DNA of 64,000 bases from CAG-791 sp963655255 (GTDB lineage: Bacteria > Bacillota > Clostridia > Lachnospirales > Lachnospiraceae), in NCBI GenBank assembly GCA_963655255.1, contig CAVKEB010000005.1:75984-139983 (forward strand), written 5' to 3'. Position 1 is the first letter of the stretch. Every line of letters begins with the position of its first letter. Below, piece after piece: positions 24,993-34,661 of the stretch. The notes beneath the pieces are model-generated. The model searched no databases, was not told the DNA's origin, and saw only the letters and a list, made by a program, of their open reading frames with translations. A program made the position numbers and the translations under genes.

Positions 24993-26517
24993 CCAGAATC
25001 ACAACCTGTTCCTCCGGATCAAAAGCATCCCAATTCTTTCCTTCAAAATACTCTTCATAGACTCTCTCATCCATCTTTCCACGTCCCAGACTCATGCCCC
25101 GCCAGGAAGCCACTGTCTCGACCAGAGAATACGTTCCCTGCCCCGCAATCCGCGAATTCGTCGCAGAATGACAATAATTGACCTGATCATAATAGGTGCT
25201 GTAATTGTTATCCACACAGAAAGCAGCCGCTTTTACCTTGCAGCCTGTCTCTTTCTCGTATTTTTCAACGACATCCAATATCTGATTGGCATACAGAATA
25301 TCGAGATTCTCCGAGACCATCCGATTGGCAATCACCGCCTGAACAAAGAAGCATTGCAGGGCAAGATACCCAAGAACCGACAGGCAAACCGTCTTCCATG
25401 TCCAAAGCCGAATCCTCTCTCCCGCTCCGTTCATCCAATGCAGCGTCACCAGTGCATTCATCGCCTGCATGGTATAAAACGGTGCCATCACTCTGCATAC
25501 GAACTCTCCCTGAAAAGAAACGACCGCCATGCCGCACATGAGCAGAAACGAAACGATCTTATACAGAAAATAGATTCCCAAATCTTCTTTTTTCCCGGCA
25601 AGACAGATCCCCCAAACAGCCATCACTGTCATCACCAGCGAAAACAGGAACGGCAGCCACAACGGCATCATAAGTCCCAGAGAGCTCTCATATAACTCCC
25701 TCATCTGCCGCAGTACATTCTGCACCAGCCAGGAAAGCGACTCATTCTGAATCTGCTTGCTCGGCAGAATTTCATAACCGACTCTTTTTGAAATGACTGC
25801 ATCCAGCCAGGGCCCTGTCAGATAGTTCAGAATACCACCCGCCATTGCAGCACACAGATATCCGAATTCTCTCCTTACCACACGTCCAAAACCGGTTCCC
25901 TCACTCTCCAGGTATGCCAGCGTGCACAGCACCAGTGCAGCATAGATGCAGGACATCTGGTAAAACATCGGGGCAAGAAACAACAGAACCGTTCCAACTG
26001 CATAGTGCTTCCGGCTGAACAGAAAACAGCCCGCCATTGCCAGAAGAAGCGAAGCCTTAAAAATGAGCAGACTCTCCGTAAAGTAAAACAGTTCTGACGT
26101 CAACACATTCAGAAAGCAAAGGGACGTGGCCGCAAGAAATACCGCTTTTCTCCTGGAATTCCAGTTCTTCACCTTCAGAACACTTGTAAAGGTAAGCTGC
26201 ATCAAAAGCAGCGCTGCTGCCAATACGAGCAGAAACAGCAGAACACTCAATGTACGATGCTCATAAGGATAATAGTGAAGGACATAATAAGAGAATGCAT
26301 CTCCGGCATATCCGAGCCATCGAAAATTGCTTAACCGTGAGATCAGCGTTGCCCCCGGATCAATCTCTCCCCAGAGCGTATCCGAATTTGCCAGCCGGCA
26401 TCTGGAAAAGCCTCCCCAGATCAATACCAGCAGAATCAAATTGCACAGATACATTTTAAGGTATCTGCCGTATCTCACCTCCCGCCTCTTGCCAATCTTT
26501 TTTCCCGCTTTCTCCAT
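24964..26517 (-). CDS. Polytopic membrane protein, GtrII/GT-C-like
   Basis: About 517 residues from the ATG at 26517 (MEKAGKKIGKRRE), chosen for GAGGA seven bases upstream; a start at 26550 would overlap the preceding gene. The first outside loop contains NSDTLWGEIDPGATLISR with an acidic pair. Ten or so membrane segments follow, then a soluble end with WDAFDPEEQVVILDGNLYACVY, a C-terminal pattern that resembles GtrII-like proteins. It lies between two other GT-C-like genes. Function is inferred only from fold and context. Confidence 0.75.
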   Translation of the reverse strand: MEKAGKKIGKRREVRYGRYLKMYLCNLILLVLIWGGFSRCRLANSDTLWGEIDPGATLISRLSNFRWLGYAGDAFSYYVLHYYPYEHRTLSVLLFLLVLAAALLLMQLTFTSVLKVKNWNSRRKAVFLAATSLCFLNVLTSELFYFTESLLIFKASLLLAMAGCFLFSRKHYAVGTVLLFLAPMFYQMSCIYAALVLCTLAYLESEGTGFGRVVRREFGYLCAAMAGGILNYLTGPWLDAVISKRVGYEILPSKQIQNESLSWLVQNVLRQMRELYESSLGLMMPLWLPFLFSLVMTVMAVWGICLAGKKEDLGIYFLYKIVSFLLMCGMAVVSFQGEFVCRVMAPFYTMQAMNALVTLHWMNGAGERIRLWTWKTVCLSVLGYLALQCFFVQAVIANRMVSENLDILYANQILDVVEKYEKETGCKVKAAAFCVDNNYSTYYDQVNYCHSATNSRIAGQGTYSLVETVASWRGMSLGRGKMDERVYEEYFEGKNWDAFDPEEQVVILDGNLYACVY

Positions 26518-26527
26518 AACACTTTCC

Positions 26528-28162
26528 TCAAAGCTGCCGACTGCCGACATGTTTTCCCTTTACCGTTTTCTTCGAAAAATCATTGATTTCCCTCTGTTCC
26601 GGGATGCAGACCACAGAATTCTTCCCATAATACCGCGCATATACGGAGTTCGACCATGCAGTCTCATCCTCCAGCGGCACCATCAGCATAAACGGTCCCT
26701 GCACATCATTCATCGCCGGAAGTCTGGCATCTTTCACTGACGGATCTTCCAGGATGGAAAGCCACTCTTCCATCTGTTCATGATAGTCCGCAAGAGCACC
26801 ACTTTTTGCAAACTGAACGCAGGTATAATCCACCGTATTTCCGATGATATGCCGATACATCAGCAGGCAGATCAGCAGTACCATGCCGAATGCATATGCT
26901 TCCACCGGTTTCGCCCTATGTCTGTCCTTTTCCTTCTCTCGTGCCGCATGACGCGCACTCTTCTCATAGTGCTGCCGGGCCCATCCTGTCAGTCCTGACA
27001 GACACACCGTAAGAATCGTAATGGAAATCATCCAATAGGAATCCGGTACCCCTCCCGAGGGATCCGCTTCTGCATACAGCACCGGCGCACGAATCAGGCA
27101 GATCATTGCAAACCCTGCCAGAGCCAGGAGCAGCGGATGACGTACCCTCCAATAGGCATGTTCCGTATCCGTGCATCTCCAGACAAAAACAATAGCCAGA
27201 ACTGCAAAGAAAATCAGGGGCCGGACGCGAAGAAATTCATGAAGGGTTTCTGTAAAGCCCTCATGCACACATCCGATCAGGGCATGGGCAGCCCTTGAAA
27301 CGGAAAAACCGAAATCTTCCCCCCCACGGTTCTTATTCCCCGGCGCTGCCGCACTGACCGCAAACCCGATCATTTCCAGAAGAAGCGGAACACACAGCCA
27401 TGCCGCCTTCTTTCTAAGTTCTTTTCTGTCATGCAGAGAATTACTCTCTCTGCCGTCTCCCATCATTTCGAATAAAATCAGCAAAAAGAACCAGACCGCC
27501 GCCAGTACCACTTCCGGATACCCTGCTCCACCAAGATAAGTCATCCCAAGAACAGCCCCGATCAGAAAGCGCAGCTTTCCGCCTTCCATCCATCGAAGAG
27601 ACCACCCCATGCACATCATCGTGATGCCATACGGAATACAATAATGTGCGACACTGGTCCACCAGAATAAACCGCATTTTCCATTCGGCAGATACTGCAG
27701 CAGAATGATTTCAAGCAGGAACGCAATGGTCCATCTGCCCGGCTTATTGACTCCAAGGAGTCTTAAAGTCACATGCAAGAAATACCAGGTTCCCAACACA
27801 ATGCAGACAAGAGCCACTGCAATGGTGAGCGGGTACCACTGGTTGCCCCAGATTCCTGGCTGAAGTGAGAACAGCGCCACAGAGGACCAGGTTCCCTGCC
27901 AGGAATACCAGGTTCCACGAACTGTACTCCAGACAGACTGTAAAATTCCCATGCACCCGGTGCCGCTTTGAATCGCCTGATGAACGCCGGCACTGTAATT
28001 CAAATCATCTCCGGTTGAGCGGACATAAGGAGCCACGACAGCAATCGGGATCAATGAAATTGCAAATAAAACTGCTGCAAGTACAGTGATTCCGATTTGC
28101 CGTTTATACTCGCGTGTATTATTTACCATTGTCTTGTTATTTATTTTTTCTTCAAGGCGCAC
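26528..28162 (-). CDS. DUF6056-type polytopic membrane protein
   Basis: A 544-residue protein with about eleven membrane segments. The outside loop STGDDLNYSAGVHQAI...TVRGTWYSWQGTWSSVALFSLQPGIWGN is diagnostic of DUF6056, whose acidic DD pair corresponds to a GT-C active-site loop. The GTG start at 28162 has GGAGA nine bases upstream; an ATG 11 codons later is possible. It begins only three bases after the SGNH gene stop. Probably a glycosyltransferase or polymer-assembly protein of the same surface glycan. Confidence 0.8.
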   Translation of the reverse strand: MRLEEKINNKTMVNNTREYKRQIGITVLAAVLFAISLIPIAVVAPYVRSTGDDLNYSAGVHQAIQSGTGCMGILQSVWSTVRGTWYSWQGTWSSVALFSLQPGIWGNQWYPLTIAVALVCIVLGTWYFLHVTLRLLGVNKPGRWTIAFLLEIILLQYLPNGKCGLFWWTSVAHYCIPYGITMMCMGWSLRWMEGGKLRFLIGAVLGMTYLGGAGYPEVVLAAVWFFLLILFEMMGDGRESNSLHDRKELRKKAAWLCVPLLLEMIGFAVSAAAPGNKNRGGEDFGFSVSRAAHALIGCVHEGFTETLHEFLRVRPLIFFAVLAIVFVWRCTDTEHAYWRVRHPLLLALAGFAMICLIRAPVLYAEADPSGGVPDSYWMISITILTVCLSGLTGWARQHYEKSARHAAREKEKDRHRAKPVEAYAFGMVLLICLLMYRHIIGNTVDYTCVQFAKSGALADYHEQMEEWLSILEDPSVKDARLPAMNDVQGPFMLMVPLEDETAWSNSVYARYYGKNSVVCIPEQREINDFSKKTVKGKHVGSRQL

Positions 28163-28165
28163 TTT

Positions 28166-29287
28166 TTACTTTCTCTCCACCTGTTTCCTGTATTTTTCAC
28201 ACAACTTTTCTGTGAACAGCTCGGCTCCTGTTCCACTCAAATGAAAATCATCATTAAAAAAGTTCGGATTCTCTCTGTCAAACGGATACCGAGCTGATTT
28301 CTCATCGAAATTTTGATTTACATCGTCCTTCCTGCCCAGATTAAAATCCAGATACTCAACGCCGCTTTCATCAAGTAGTTCACTGACAGTCTGTACATAT
28401 CTGTCATAATTGGTTACCGACTCCGTAACAAATTCCGGAACCGGTGTAGCAAAAAAAGTCAGACGAATGTCATTGTTCTCGCAAAAATTCACCATGTCCT
28501 GAATCGCCCATTGAGACCGCTCCGGCAGGAGCACTTTTCCGTTTTCTTCCGGGAGAGATTCCTTTTTGCTCTGATACTCCTCCGACAATTCATCATAGGC
28601 ATCCTGTGACATGCCCTCATGAGGCGCATAGCCGCCTGCATATTCTTTTCTCCGATAATCTCTTTCCGTCAGTACGGCTAGATTGCTCTTCCATTGCTCT
28701 TTCGATACAGAATACCCCTCCCCTTTTCGAAGCGGGAGAAGGCTGTTCAGGTAATACTCCTGCGGCGTTGCATGAAAAAGATAACGAATCTTATTCCACG
28801 AAGGAGCCATTGCATCCGATACAATATAAATGCTCTCCAGATTCACCTCGTCCGCCATGACCAGTGAATAATCCAGAGAAACACAGACCTCCTTCATTTC
28901 AGGATGGTGCTTTGCCGTCTCACGAAGAATTGCATCGGTCGCAGCAAGAGGCTGCTGTGAAGAAGTCAGATTAGCAGAGACCCTGCCCGTTTCCTCCTGC
29001 ATCACAGAAGGCGAGACTCCATACAGAACCTGAGAGCCTCCGATGACACCGATTTCAATGGGAGAATCCGCATACATCTGATTCAGAATTTTCCTGCTCC
29101 AGGAAGAAATCTCTGTTCCAAACAGGCAGAATACCGCCAATTCGGCCAGATAAAACACTGCTGCAAAAAGAATCACTTTCATGCAGATACAGAGTTTTCT
29201 TTTTTGTTTTCCCGAATGAATCAAATCACAGATCCTTTCCGCCTTGATTTTAGAAAATTGAGAACCTTCAGATCCTGCCGGTCTCAC
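28166..29287 (-). CDS. SGNH-hydrolase-like membrane-anchored protein (DltD/AlgJ-like)
   Basis: A 373-residue protein with one membrane helix (about residues 36-55) and an outside domain. IGVIGGSQVLYGVSPSVMQEET is the block I region with the nucleophile-type Ser, and NDDFHLSGTGAELFTEKL holds the DxxH of block V. ANLTSSQQPL is a frequent companion motif in SGNH proteins of acylation systems. The GTG start overlaps the preceding stop (GTGA). With an acyltransferase 3 gene in the same operon, it may complete transfer of an acyl group to the polymer; this pairing is inference. Confidence 0.78.
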   Translation of the reverse strand: MRPAGSEGSQFSKIKAERICDLIHSGKQKRKLCICMKVILFAAVFYLAELAVFCLFGTEISSWSRKILNQMYADSPIEIGVIGGSQVLYGVSPSVMQEETGRVSANLTSSQQPLAATDAILRETAKHHPEMKEVCVSLDYSLVMADEVNLESIYIVSDAMAPSWNKIRYLFHATPQEYYLNSLLPLRKGEGYSVSKEQWKSNLAVLTERDYRRKEYAGGYAPHEGMSQDAYDELSEEYQSKKESLPEENGKVLLPERSQWAIQDMVNFCENNDIRLTFFATPVPEFVTESVTNYDRYVQTVSELLDESGVEYLDFNLGRKDDVNQNFDEKSARYPFDRENPNFFNDDFHLSGTGAELFTEKLCEKYRKQVERK

Positions 29288-30636
29288 TGCCGGTAAATGT
29301 TCAGCAGCTTCCGGCAGTACTCTTCCATGCTGTCAAATTTCAGCTCCAGCTCTCCCTGAACCAGTTTCCGACATCCGCGCCGGTATCGTTCCAGCCGTTT
29401 TTCATCCAGCCACAGTCCCCGGATCCTCTCTGCAAGCTCCTCGGCATTCCCTGCCTCAAAAAGCTCTCCGGTAACCCCCGGAACCAGCAGCTCCGGAGTG
29501 CCTCCCAGGTTGGAAGCCAGAATCGGCGTTCCTGCAAGCTGCGACTCAATCACGGAATACGGACAATTCTCATACCACTCCGAAGGAAACACCGTAAACG
29601 CCGCACCGCGGATCAGTTCGGTCATCTTCTCTCCGGAACAAAATCCTGCATTCCGGATGTTGGGCAGCGCATTCACCTGCTCTTCCAGTTCACCTTTTCC
29701 CGCAAACACGAAGGGAATTTCCGGAAGTTCTCCGGCTGCCTTCAGGAGTGTCCGAATGCCCTTTTCCTCGGAAAACCGCCCGAAATAGAGCACGTAACGC
29801 CGCTTCTCCCCGAATTTCTGTCGAACATCCGAATCGGCAGCATTCGTTTGTCCTTCACATGCGAAGGACCCTGCGTCGGTCCGCTGTTCTTCATTCGCAT
29901 GTACTGCAGAGTCAATGACTTCATCCGGCATCGCATTCACCGCATTATGGAGCGTCACAATTCTCCCCTTCAGCTGAGGATTATGCGACAAGGTGCGATT
30001 CATAAACTCACTGGGCGCGATAATGACATCCACCTTCTCATATGTCTTCCTGCGCTTGTAGAACTCCGCCTCCATTGTGCCGATGATACTCTGCACCCTT
30101 GAATTATGAATGCAGCGGTTCTTCGCGCAGTTCTCGCTGGCTCCGTCAATGCATCGGCTGCAGAGCTCCCCTGTAGAAGGAATCCGCATCATATGATTCG
30201 GACAGACCCACTGCGGATCATGCGCCGTATATACGATCCGGATTTTCGGATCGAATGCCCTGATCTCATCAATGATAGACGGCGTAATCTGGAAATTGAT
30301 GTTGTTCAGGTGCACCGCGTCCGGATGGAAATCCTCCAGGACCTTCCGGATTTTCCTTCTGGCATCTCTGGAATAGATAATTTTGAATGGATAAGTCAGC
30401 CTGCTGAGTTTCCGGGTAAGACTGCTGTGAGCTCCTGTCCCGCGGCCGTCTCCATTCCGGAAAGACATGTCTTCGGTATAGCTTTCAGCATGATTGCCGA
30501 CAATCCGTCCTTCATGCTCCATGCCGAAATACTGGACCTCATGCCCCATCTTCTCCAGCTGTCTGCCAATGCTGAAAATATAGGTCTCCGATCCGCCGTT
30601 CGGATACAGAAACTTATTGACAATCAATATTTTCAT
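29284..30636 (-). CDS. Family 4 glycosyltransferase
   Basis: A 450-residue GT-B enzyme. The start MKILIVNKFLYPNGGSETYI is the usual nucleotide-sugar transferase N terminus with the GGSE glycine loop. The C-terminal donor domain shows YVLYFGRFSEEKGIRTLLKA, FPSEWYENCPYSVIESQLAGTPILASNLGG with the Glu of the EX7E motif, and LFEAGNAEEL. A cysteine cluster (CPNHMMRIPSTGELCSRC, about residue 145) is seen in a subset of the family. A ribosome site GGAGAG is seven bases upstream. It is the first gene of the minus operon and has its own promoter at 30712. Confidence 0.92.
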   Translation of the reverse strand: MKILIVNKFLYPNGGSETYIFSIGRQLEKMGHEVQYFGMEHEGRIVGNHAESYTEDMSFRNGDGRGTGAHSSLTRKLSRLTYPFKIIYSRDARRKIRKVLEDFHPDAVHLNNINFQITPSIIDEIRAFDPKIRIVYTAHDPQWVCPNHMMRIPSTGELCSRCIDGASENCAKNRCIHNSRVQSIIGTMEAEFYKRRKTYEKVDVIIAPSEFMNRTLSHNPQLKGRIVTLHNAVNAMPDEVIDSAVHANEEQRTDAGSFACEGQTNAADSDVRQKFGEKRRYVLYFGRFSEEKGIRTLLKAAGELPEIPFVFAGKGELEEQVNALPNIRNAGFCSGEKMTELIRGAAFTVFPSEWYENCPYSVIESQLAGTPILASNLGGTPELLVPGVTGELFEAGNAEELAERIRGLWLDEKRLERYRRGCRKLVQGELELKFDSMEEYCRKLLNIYRQ

Positions 30637-30699
30637 TGCGTATCTCTCCAAGGAATTCCAGGAGGCCTCATTCGTTTCGCATAAAGGCCATAGAATGGT

Positions 30700-30705
30700 A
30701 TAATA
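30700..30705 (+). promoter_or_regulatory. Extended -10 of the plus-strand Wzy/GT11 pair
   Basis: TGGTATAAT gives an extended -10, with a weak TTCGCA 17 bases upstream. The start codon of the polymerase gene is 85 bases downstream. It is back to back with the minus promoter at 30712-30740. Confidence 0.6.
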
Positions 30706-30711
30706 TTAAGA

Positions 30712-30740
30712 ATTATACTGCTTTCTGAACCATACAACAA
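30712..30740 (-). promoter_or_regulatory. Promoter of the 30636-20539 operon
   Basis: On minus, TTGTTG (30735-30740), 17 bases, TATAAT (30712-30717). The leader would be about 70 bases. The minus and plus -10 elements are only six bases apart, so the two transcripts overlap at their starts. Confidence 0.65.
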
Positions 30741-30790
30741 TTGAAAGCGCAATATCTCCCTGTACCCATTACTGTTTATGAGGTTTCACA

Positions 30791-32446
30791 ATGCTCCAGA
30801 CAATCCGTTCCAAAACTAAGGCCAGTTTCTCCCGGTTCTCCGTTTCCGAGTTCTGCTACTACATGTTTTTCCTCCTGATGCTCGGTGCCAAAGGACTCGG
30901 ACTGGCGGAAGAATCCCTTCCTTACATGCTCCTTCTTGCAGTCGGAATGCTTTTCTGGCTGGGCAAACTGATTCTCACAGAATATACACTTGCAGAAAAA
31001 ATCTGGGTCACCTTATTGCTCCTCCTCACAGCCATCGTGTACCTGCGAACCGGTGAACGCGGCATCGTATTCTGCGTTGCAATGCTCATCGGCATGAAGG
31101 GCATTTCCCTTCGCCGGATTTTTCACATCAGCTCACGTTTTCTGATGATCTGCTTCCTGCTGAAAATGTTCCTGACTCAGACAGGACTTCTCCCGGATCT
31201 CTATTATGTACACGCCAAGGGATCCCTTGGCTATGTCGTGCGCTGGTCATTCGGGTATTCGCATCCCAATGTTCTGCATATTACATATCTGGTCCTGGCC
31301 GCGCTGTGGATGTATGATCTGTCTGATAACCGCCGGAAGCTTCCGTTGGCTTCGATTCTCTTCATGCTGGGAAATCTGTACGTTCTTTTCTTCTCTTTGA
31401 GCTATACCGGTTTTCTTGTCGTAACCTTCCACCTGGCATGCAGCTGTTATCTGTCACTCCGTCCGTCGGTGCCTCTGCGTCACCCGCTTCTGCGGAAATG
31501 CATCAATTTCTGTGCGGAGCTGATCTTTCCCGTATGCGTTCTGTTCTCCGTCGCCGGTCCTGTTCTGCTGAAGGGAAAAGCCTATGAACTCGCCGATAAA
31601 CTCGTACATCACCGTTTTGTTTTATCCAACTATTTCCTGACAACGGAGCCAGTCCGCCTGCTGGGTCATCGCCTGCTGACGACTCCGGATCTGAACAATT
31701 CCATGGACTGCTCCTATGTCTATCTCTTTGTTCACCTCGGAGTTCTGTTCTTTGTTTTGTTCTGCATTTTCTATTTTGCAGCAATTCATTCCGCTCTTCG
31801 GAACAACCACGGCGCGGAGGCCGCAATTCTGATCAGTTTTGCCATTGCCGGCGTAACCGAACCTTTTATGTTTAATACTTCTTTCAAGAATATCACCTGC
31901 CTGATCCTCGGCAGTTTCTTATTCCGGTTAAAAATGCCGTCATGTCTTCCCTCCGCTTTCCGCAAACACACTCATGTGAACCGTCTTGCGGCATTTGGGC
32001 AGAGGAATCTTTCGTTCCCCCGTCCCGCCATGAAGTCATTTGACCTGCATGACGTTCCGGCACAGGTGCTTCGCCGGATATGCCTGGGGTCCTGTATTCC
32101 TGCATTTCTTCTGACAATGCTCTTTGTCATCCGGACAGCATCCTTTTCCGCCGTACTGATTCCGGCCCGTTTTTGTCCGGACGGATCCGAACAGCCGCCG
32201 GTGGTATATACCGAACAAATGATCTCCGATCTTTCTTCGGATACGCTGGTTCTCTCCTGGTCAGCGCCGGAGGAAATGTGCGTGTATACAGGAATTACTC
32301 CTCATCTGGAATACATCCGCCGGGCAGTCTGCGCTTTTACATGGGGATGGATTGTTTCCTGTCTCCTGCTGCTTTTATTCACACAAACGCGATCACGGTT
32401 CATGAAACCGGAAGATCCGTCACCTCACAGGGATAAACTTCGATAG
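30791..32446 (+). CDS. Wzy-like polysaccharide polymerase
   Basis: A 551-residue membrane protein with about a dozen hydrophobic segments. SFGYSHPNVLHITYLVLAALWM corresponds to the G(Y/F)xHPN motif seen in Wzy polymerases of Firmicutes capsule loci, and the large loop before LLTTPDLNNSMDCSYVYLFVHLGVLF fits the outside loop near a late helix. It would join repeat units outside the membrane. The last 170 residues carry an extra loop and two more helices, longer than usual. The ribosome site GAGG is seven bases upstream. It heads a two-gene plus-strand unit. Confidence 0.78.
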   Translation: MLQTIRSKTKASFSRFSVSEFCYYMFFLLMLGAKGLGLAEESLPYMLLLAVGMLFWLGKLILTEYTLAEKIWVTLLLLLTAIVYLRTGERGIVFCVAMLIGMKGISLRRIFHISSRFLMICFLLKMFLTQTGLLPDLYYVHAKGSLGYVVRWSFGYSHPNVLHITYLVLAALWMYDLSDNRRKLPLASILFMLGNLYVLFFSLSYTGFLVVTFHLACSCYLSLRPSVPLRHPLLRKCINFCAELIFPVCVLFSVAGPVLLKGKAYELADKLVHHRFVLSNYFLTTEPVRLLGHRLLTTPDLNNSMDCSYVYLFVHLGVLFFVLFCIFYFAAIHSALRNNHGAEAAILISFAIAGVTEPFMFNTSFKNITCLILGSFLFRLKMPSCLPSAFRKHTHVNRLAAFGQRNLSFPRPAMKSFDLHDVPAQVLRRICLGSCIPAFLLTMLFVIRTASFSAVLIPARFCPDGSEQPPVVYTEQMISDLSSDTLVLSWSAPEEMCVYTGITPHLEYIRRAVCAFTWGWIVSCLLLLLFTQTRSRFMKPEDPSPHRDKLR

Positions 32447-32468
32447 ATTTTAAGAAAGGAAAATTTCT

Positions 32469-33530
32469 ATGCGCCTTGCACACATTGATTCCGGACTCGG
32501 CAATCAAATGCTCGACTATGCGGAGTATCTTGCCATTCGCCGCAATAATCACGACACACCGCTGTATCTGGAGGATTTTCTCTATGATCTCCCGGATGAT
32601 CGCCCCGGCATGTTCTCGAAATGGAACGGATACGAGTTGGATAAGGTATTCGGCATTCAGGCCCCCAGAATGAGCCAGCTGCTTTCCCCTTCTGAAAAAA
32701 AAGAAGTCCTTTCGCATATTGAAAAGAGCAGCTTCTGGACAAGCGGCTGGAATTATGCCGATCCCACCTGTGAAGGCCTTCGCGCCGCCGGATATCCGAT
32801 TCATAACTTCAACGAAGGACATGCTGCGACAGATTCCATCGGCGTCAACTCCAACGGTTCCATCCCTCGGCGCATGCTGACCGATTTCTTCCGCACCTGT
32901 CCCGGCTATCATCTCAAACGGATTACGCGGCATGCACTCTCCGACCGTCTGGTCGCCCGGGAAAATGCCAAATTGGATCCCTTTCAGAAATATCCGGATC
33001 AGATTCTGACAGGGCACTCTCTTGCTTTTTGCCGCAAAGGCTTCGGCATTGAAAAAATAGATCAGGAGCTCCGTCAGGCCTTTCAATTCACATCACCGAC
33101 GGACAGTAAAAATCTTCGGATGCTGGAAGAAATTTCTTCCGTGAATGCAGTTGCCATTCATGCCAGGAGAAGTGATATGCTGTTTGTCAACGGCTATTGC
33201 TATAAATACGGCTACTTTAAAAGAGCCGTTCGCTATATTCAGGAGCGGATTGAAAATCCGGTATTCTATTTCTTTACCGACGAAAAAAGCGTCGGCTGGT
33301 GTCAGGAGAATGAACGGATTTTCGGTCTGGATTTCAATAGGGACGCGGTTCATTTCGTCGACTGGAACAAAGGAGCGGACAGTTATCGTGACATGCAGCT
33401 GATGGCTGCCTGCCACCATAACATTTTCACAGAGAGCTCCTTTGGATTCTGGGGAGCCTATCTGAACAATCATCCCGATAAAATAACCTGTTCCCCAGAT
33501 CCCACCTGGATTGCGACCAATGATTTCTAA
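32469..33530 (+). CDS. Alpha-1,2-fucosyltransferase family GT11
   Basis: A 353-residue GT11 enzyme. MRLAHIDSGLGNQMLDYAEYLAIR is the N-terminal GLGNQM motif; AIHARRSDM (about residue 230) is the HxRRxD GDP-fucose site; FFTDEKSVGWC and FTESSFGFWGAYLN (about 320) complete the three family motifs. It would add alpha-1,2-linked fucose, most often to galactose. No GDP-fucose synthesis genes are in the window. It follows the polymerase gene by 22 bases with AAAGGA upstream, and is convergent with the GT4 at 33546. Confidence 0.9.
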   Translation: MRLAHIDSGLGNQMLDYAEYLAIRRNNHDTPLYLEDFLYDLPDDRPGMFSKWNGYELDKVFGIQAPRMSQLLSPSEKKEVLSHIEKSSFWTSGWNYADPTCEGLRAAGYPIHNFNEGHAATDSIGVNSNGSIPRRMLTDFFRTCPGYHLKRITRHALSDRLVARENAKLDPFQKYPDQILTGHSLAFCRKGFGIEKIDQELRQAFQFTSPTDSKNLRMLEEISSVNAVAIHARRSDMLFVNGYCYKYGYFKRAVRYIQERIENPVFYFFTDEKSVGWCQENERIFGLDFNRDAVHFVDWNKGADSYRDMQLMAACHHNIFTESSFGFWGAYLNNHPDKITCSPDPTWIATNDF

Positions 33531-33545
33531 ACTCAGGAATTCCAG

Positions 33546-34655
33546 TCAGTGAAGGGCTGTTTGATACAGTTCCAGATGTTTCTCTACAAGTGCATCCATG
33601 CTGTACTCTTTTCGAATATAGGATGAAATTCGTTCTCCGGAGTATCTTTCCGAATGCAGCAGGATGAAAACAAGCTGTTCGGCCATTTTTTCTGCATCTC
33701 CCGGTTCGAACATTCTCCCCAGTTCCGGATGGCCTTCCATAATCTCCCGCGGGCCATCCAGCCTGCTTGCAACACACGGGATTCCCATTGCCATCGCCTC
33801 AATCAGCGCAATTCCAAATCCTTCATAGCGGGACGGCAGTACAAAAACATCCATGGCACTCAGAAACTCCGGCACATCATCTACATTTCCGCAAAATGTG
33901 ACGGTTTCCAACAAGTGATGCTCCGCAACATAATCCTTCTGCTCCTGCATCGCCTTCTCTTGTCCGCGATACACTGCCCCCGCCAGGTATAAATGAAGCT
34001 TCAGCTCCGGATGCGTTCTCCGGATGATTTCCACTGCCCGGATCAGAATATCCTGTCCCTTTTTCTCCGGGAAAAATCTTGCAACGTTTGCAATATTCCA
34101 TGTGCCCTGAGCAGTATGCCGTCTGGCAGGATATCTTTCCCGGGAGAATTTTTCGCAATTCACGGCATTATGGATCAGAGAAATCCGACTCTCCGGAATT
34201 CCCCGCTCTCCGATTTCCCGTTTTACTGTTTCCGAGATCGCAATATACCTGGTGCAGAACGAATCAGCCAGTTTCAATTGCTTCGCAGAATACTCCCGTG
34301 CCTCCCCGACGTCATGGACAGTCTCGAAAATGCGAAGTCCCGGCATGCACAATCTGGCCAATGACGCAAATACCACACCCGTCGGTTCCTGCGCGTGAAT
34401 GATCTGAATATGGTTTCTGCGCACATAGCCGCAGAACTGCTTCATATAACGAAGCTTCTCACCTTTTACCCCGCGTTCCATCCGGTAGACCGATACCGAC
34501 GGATCTAACATGTCAAACATCTGTGCATCATAAGAACGGTTGACCACGCACACATGTACCTCGTGGCCTCTGCAGACCATGGCATTTGCCATTTCCGCCA
34601 TCTGCCTTTCAATTCCTCCAACATGAAAAGAGAATATCAAAAAGAGAATTCTCAT
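33546..34655 (-). CDS. Family 4 glycosyltransferase
   Basis: A 369-residue GT-B enzyme. It begins MRILFLIFSFHVGGIERQMA with the GGIE loop. The donor half has NIANVARFFPEKKGQDILIRA, TFCGNVDDVPEFLSAMDVFVLPS, and RYEGFGIALIEAMAMGIPCVAS with the EX7E pair. It probably adds one sugar of the repeat unit in the cytosol. It is the last gene of the minus series 40844-33546, six bases after the DUF5672 gene stop. Confidence 0.93.
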   Translation of the reverse strand: MRILFLIFSFHVGGIERQMAEMANAMVCRGHEVHVCVVNRSYDAQMFDMLDPSVSVYRMERGVKGEKLRYMKQFCGYVRRNHIQIIHAQEPTGVVFASLARLCMPGLRIFETVHDVGEAREYSAKQLKLADSFCTRYIAISETVKREIGERGIPESRISLIHNAVNCEKFSRERYPARRHTAQGTWNIANVARFFPEKKGQDILIRAVEIIRRTHPELKLHLYLAGAVYRGQEKAMQEQKDYVAEHHLLETVTFCGNVDDVPEFLSAMDVFVLPSRYEGFGIALIEAMAMGIPCVASRLDGPREIMEGHPELGRMFEPGDAEKMAEQLVFILLHSERYSGERISSYIRKEYSMDALVEKHLELYQTALH

Positions 34656-34661
34656 GTTCTG

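Noticed and set aside
30791..32446. Possibility that the polymerase is a Wzx flippase or O-antigen ligase
   Set aside because: The HPN motif and the loop position fit Wzy polymerases better; no Wzx-type features were seen.
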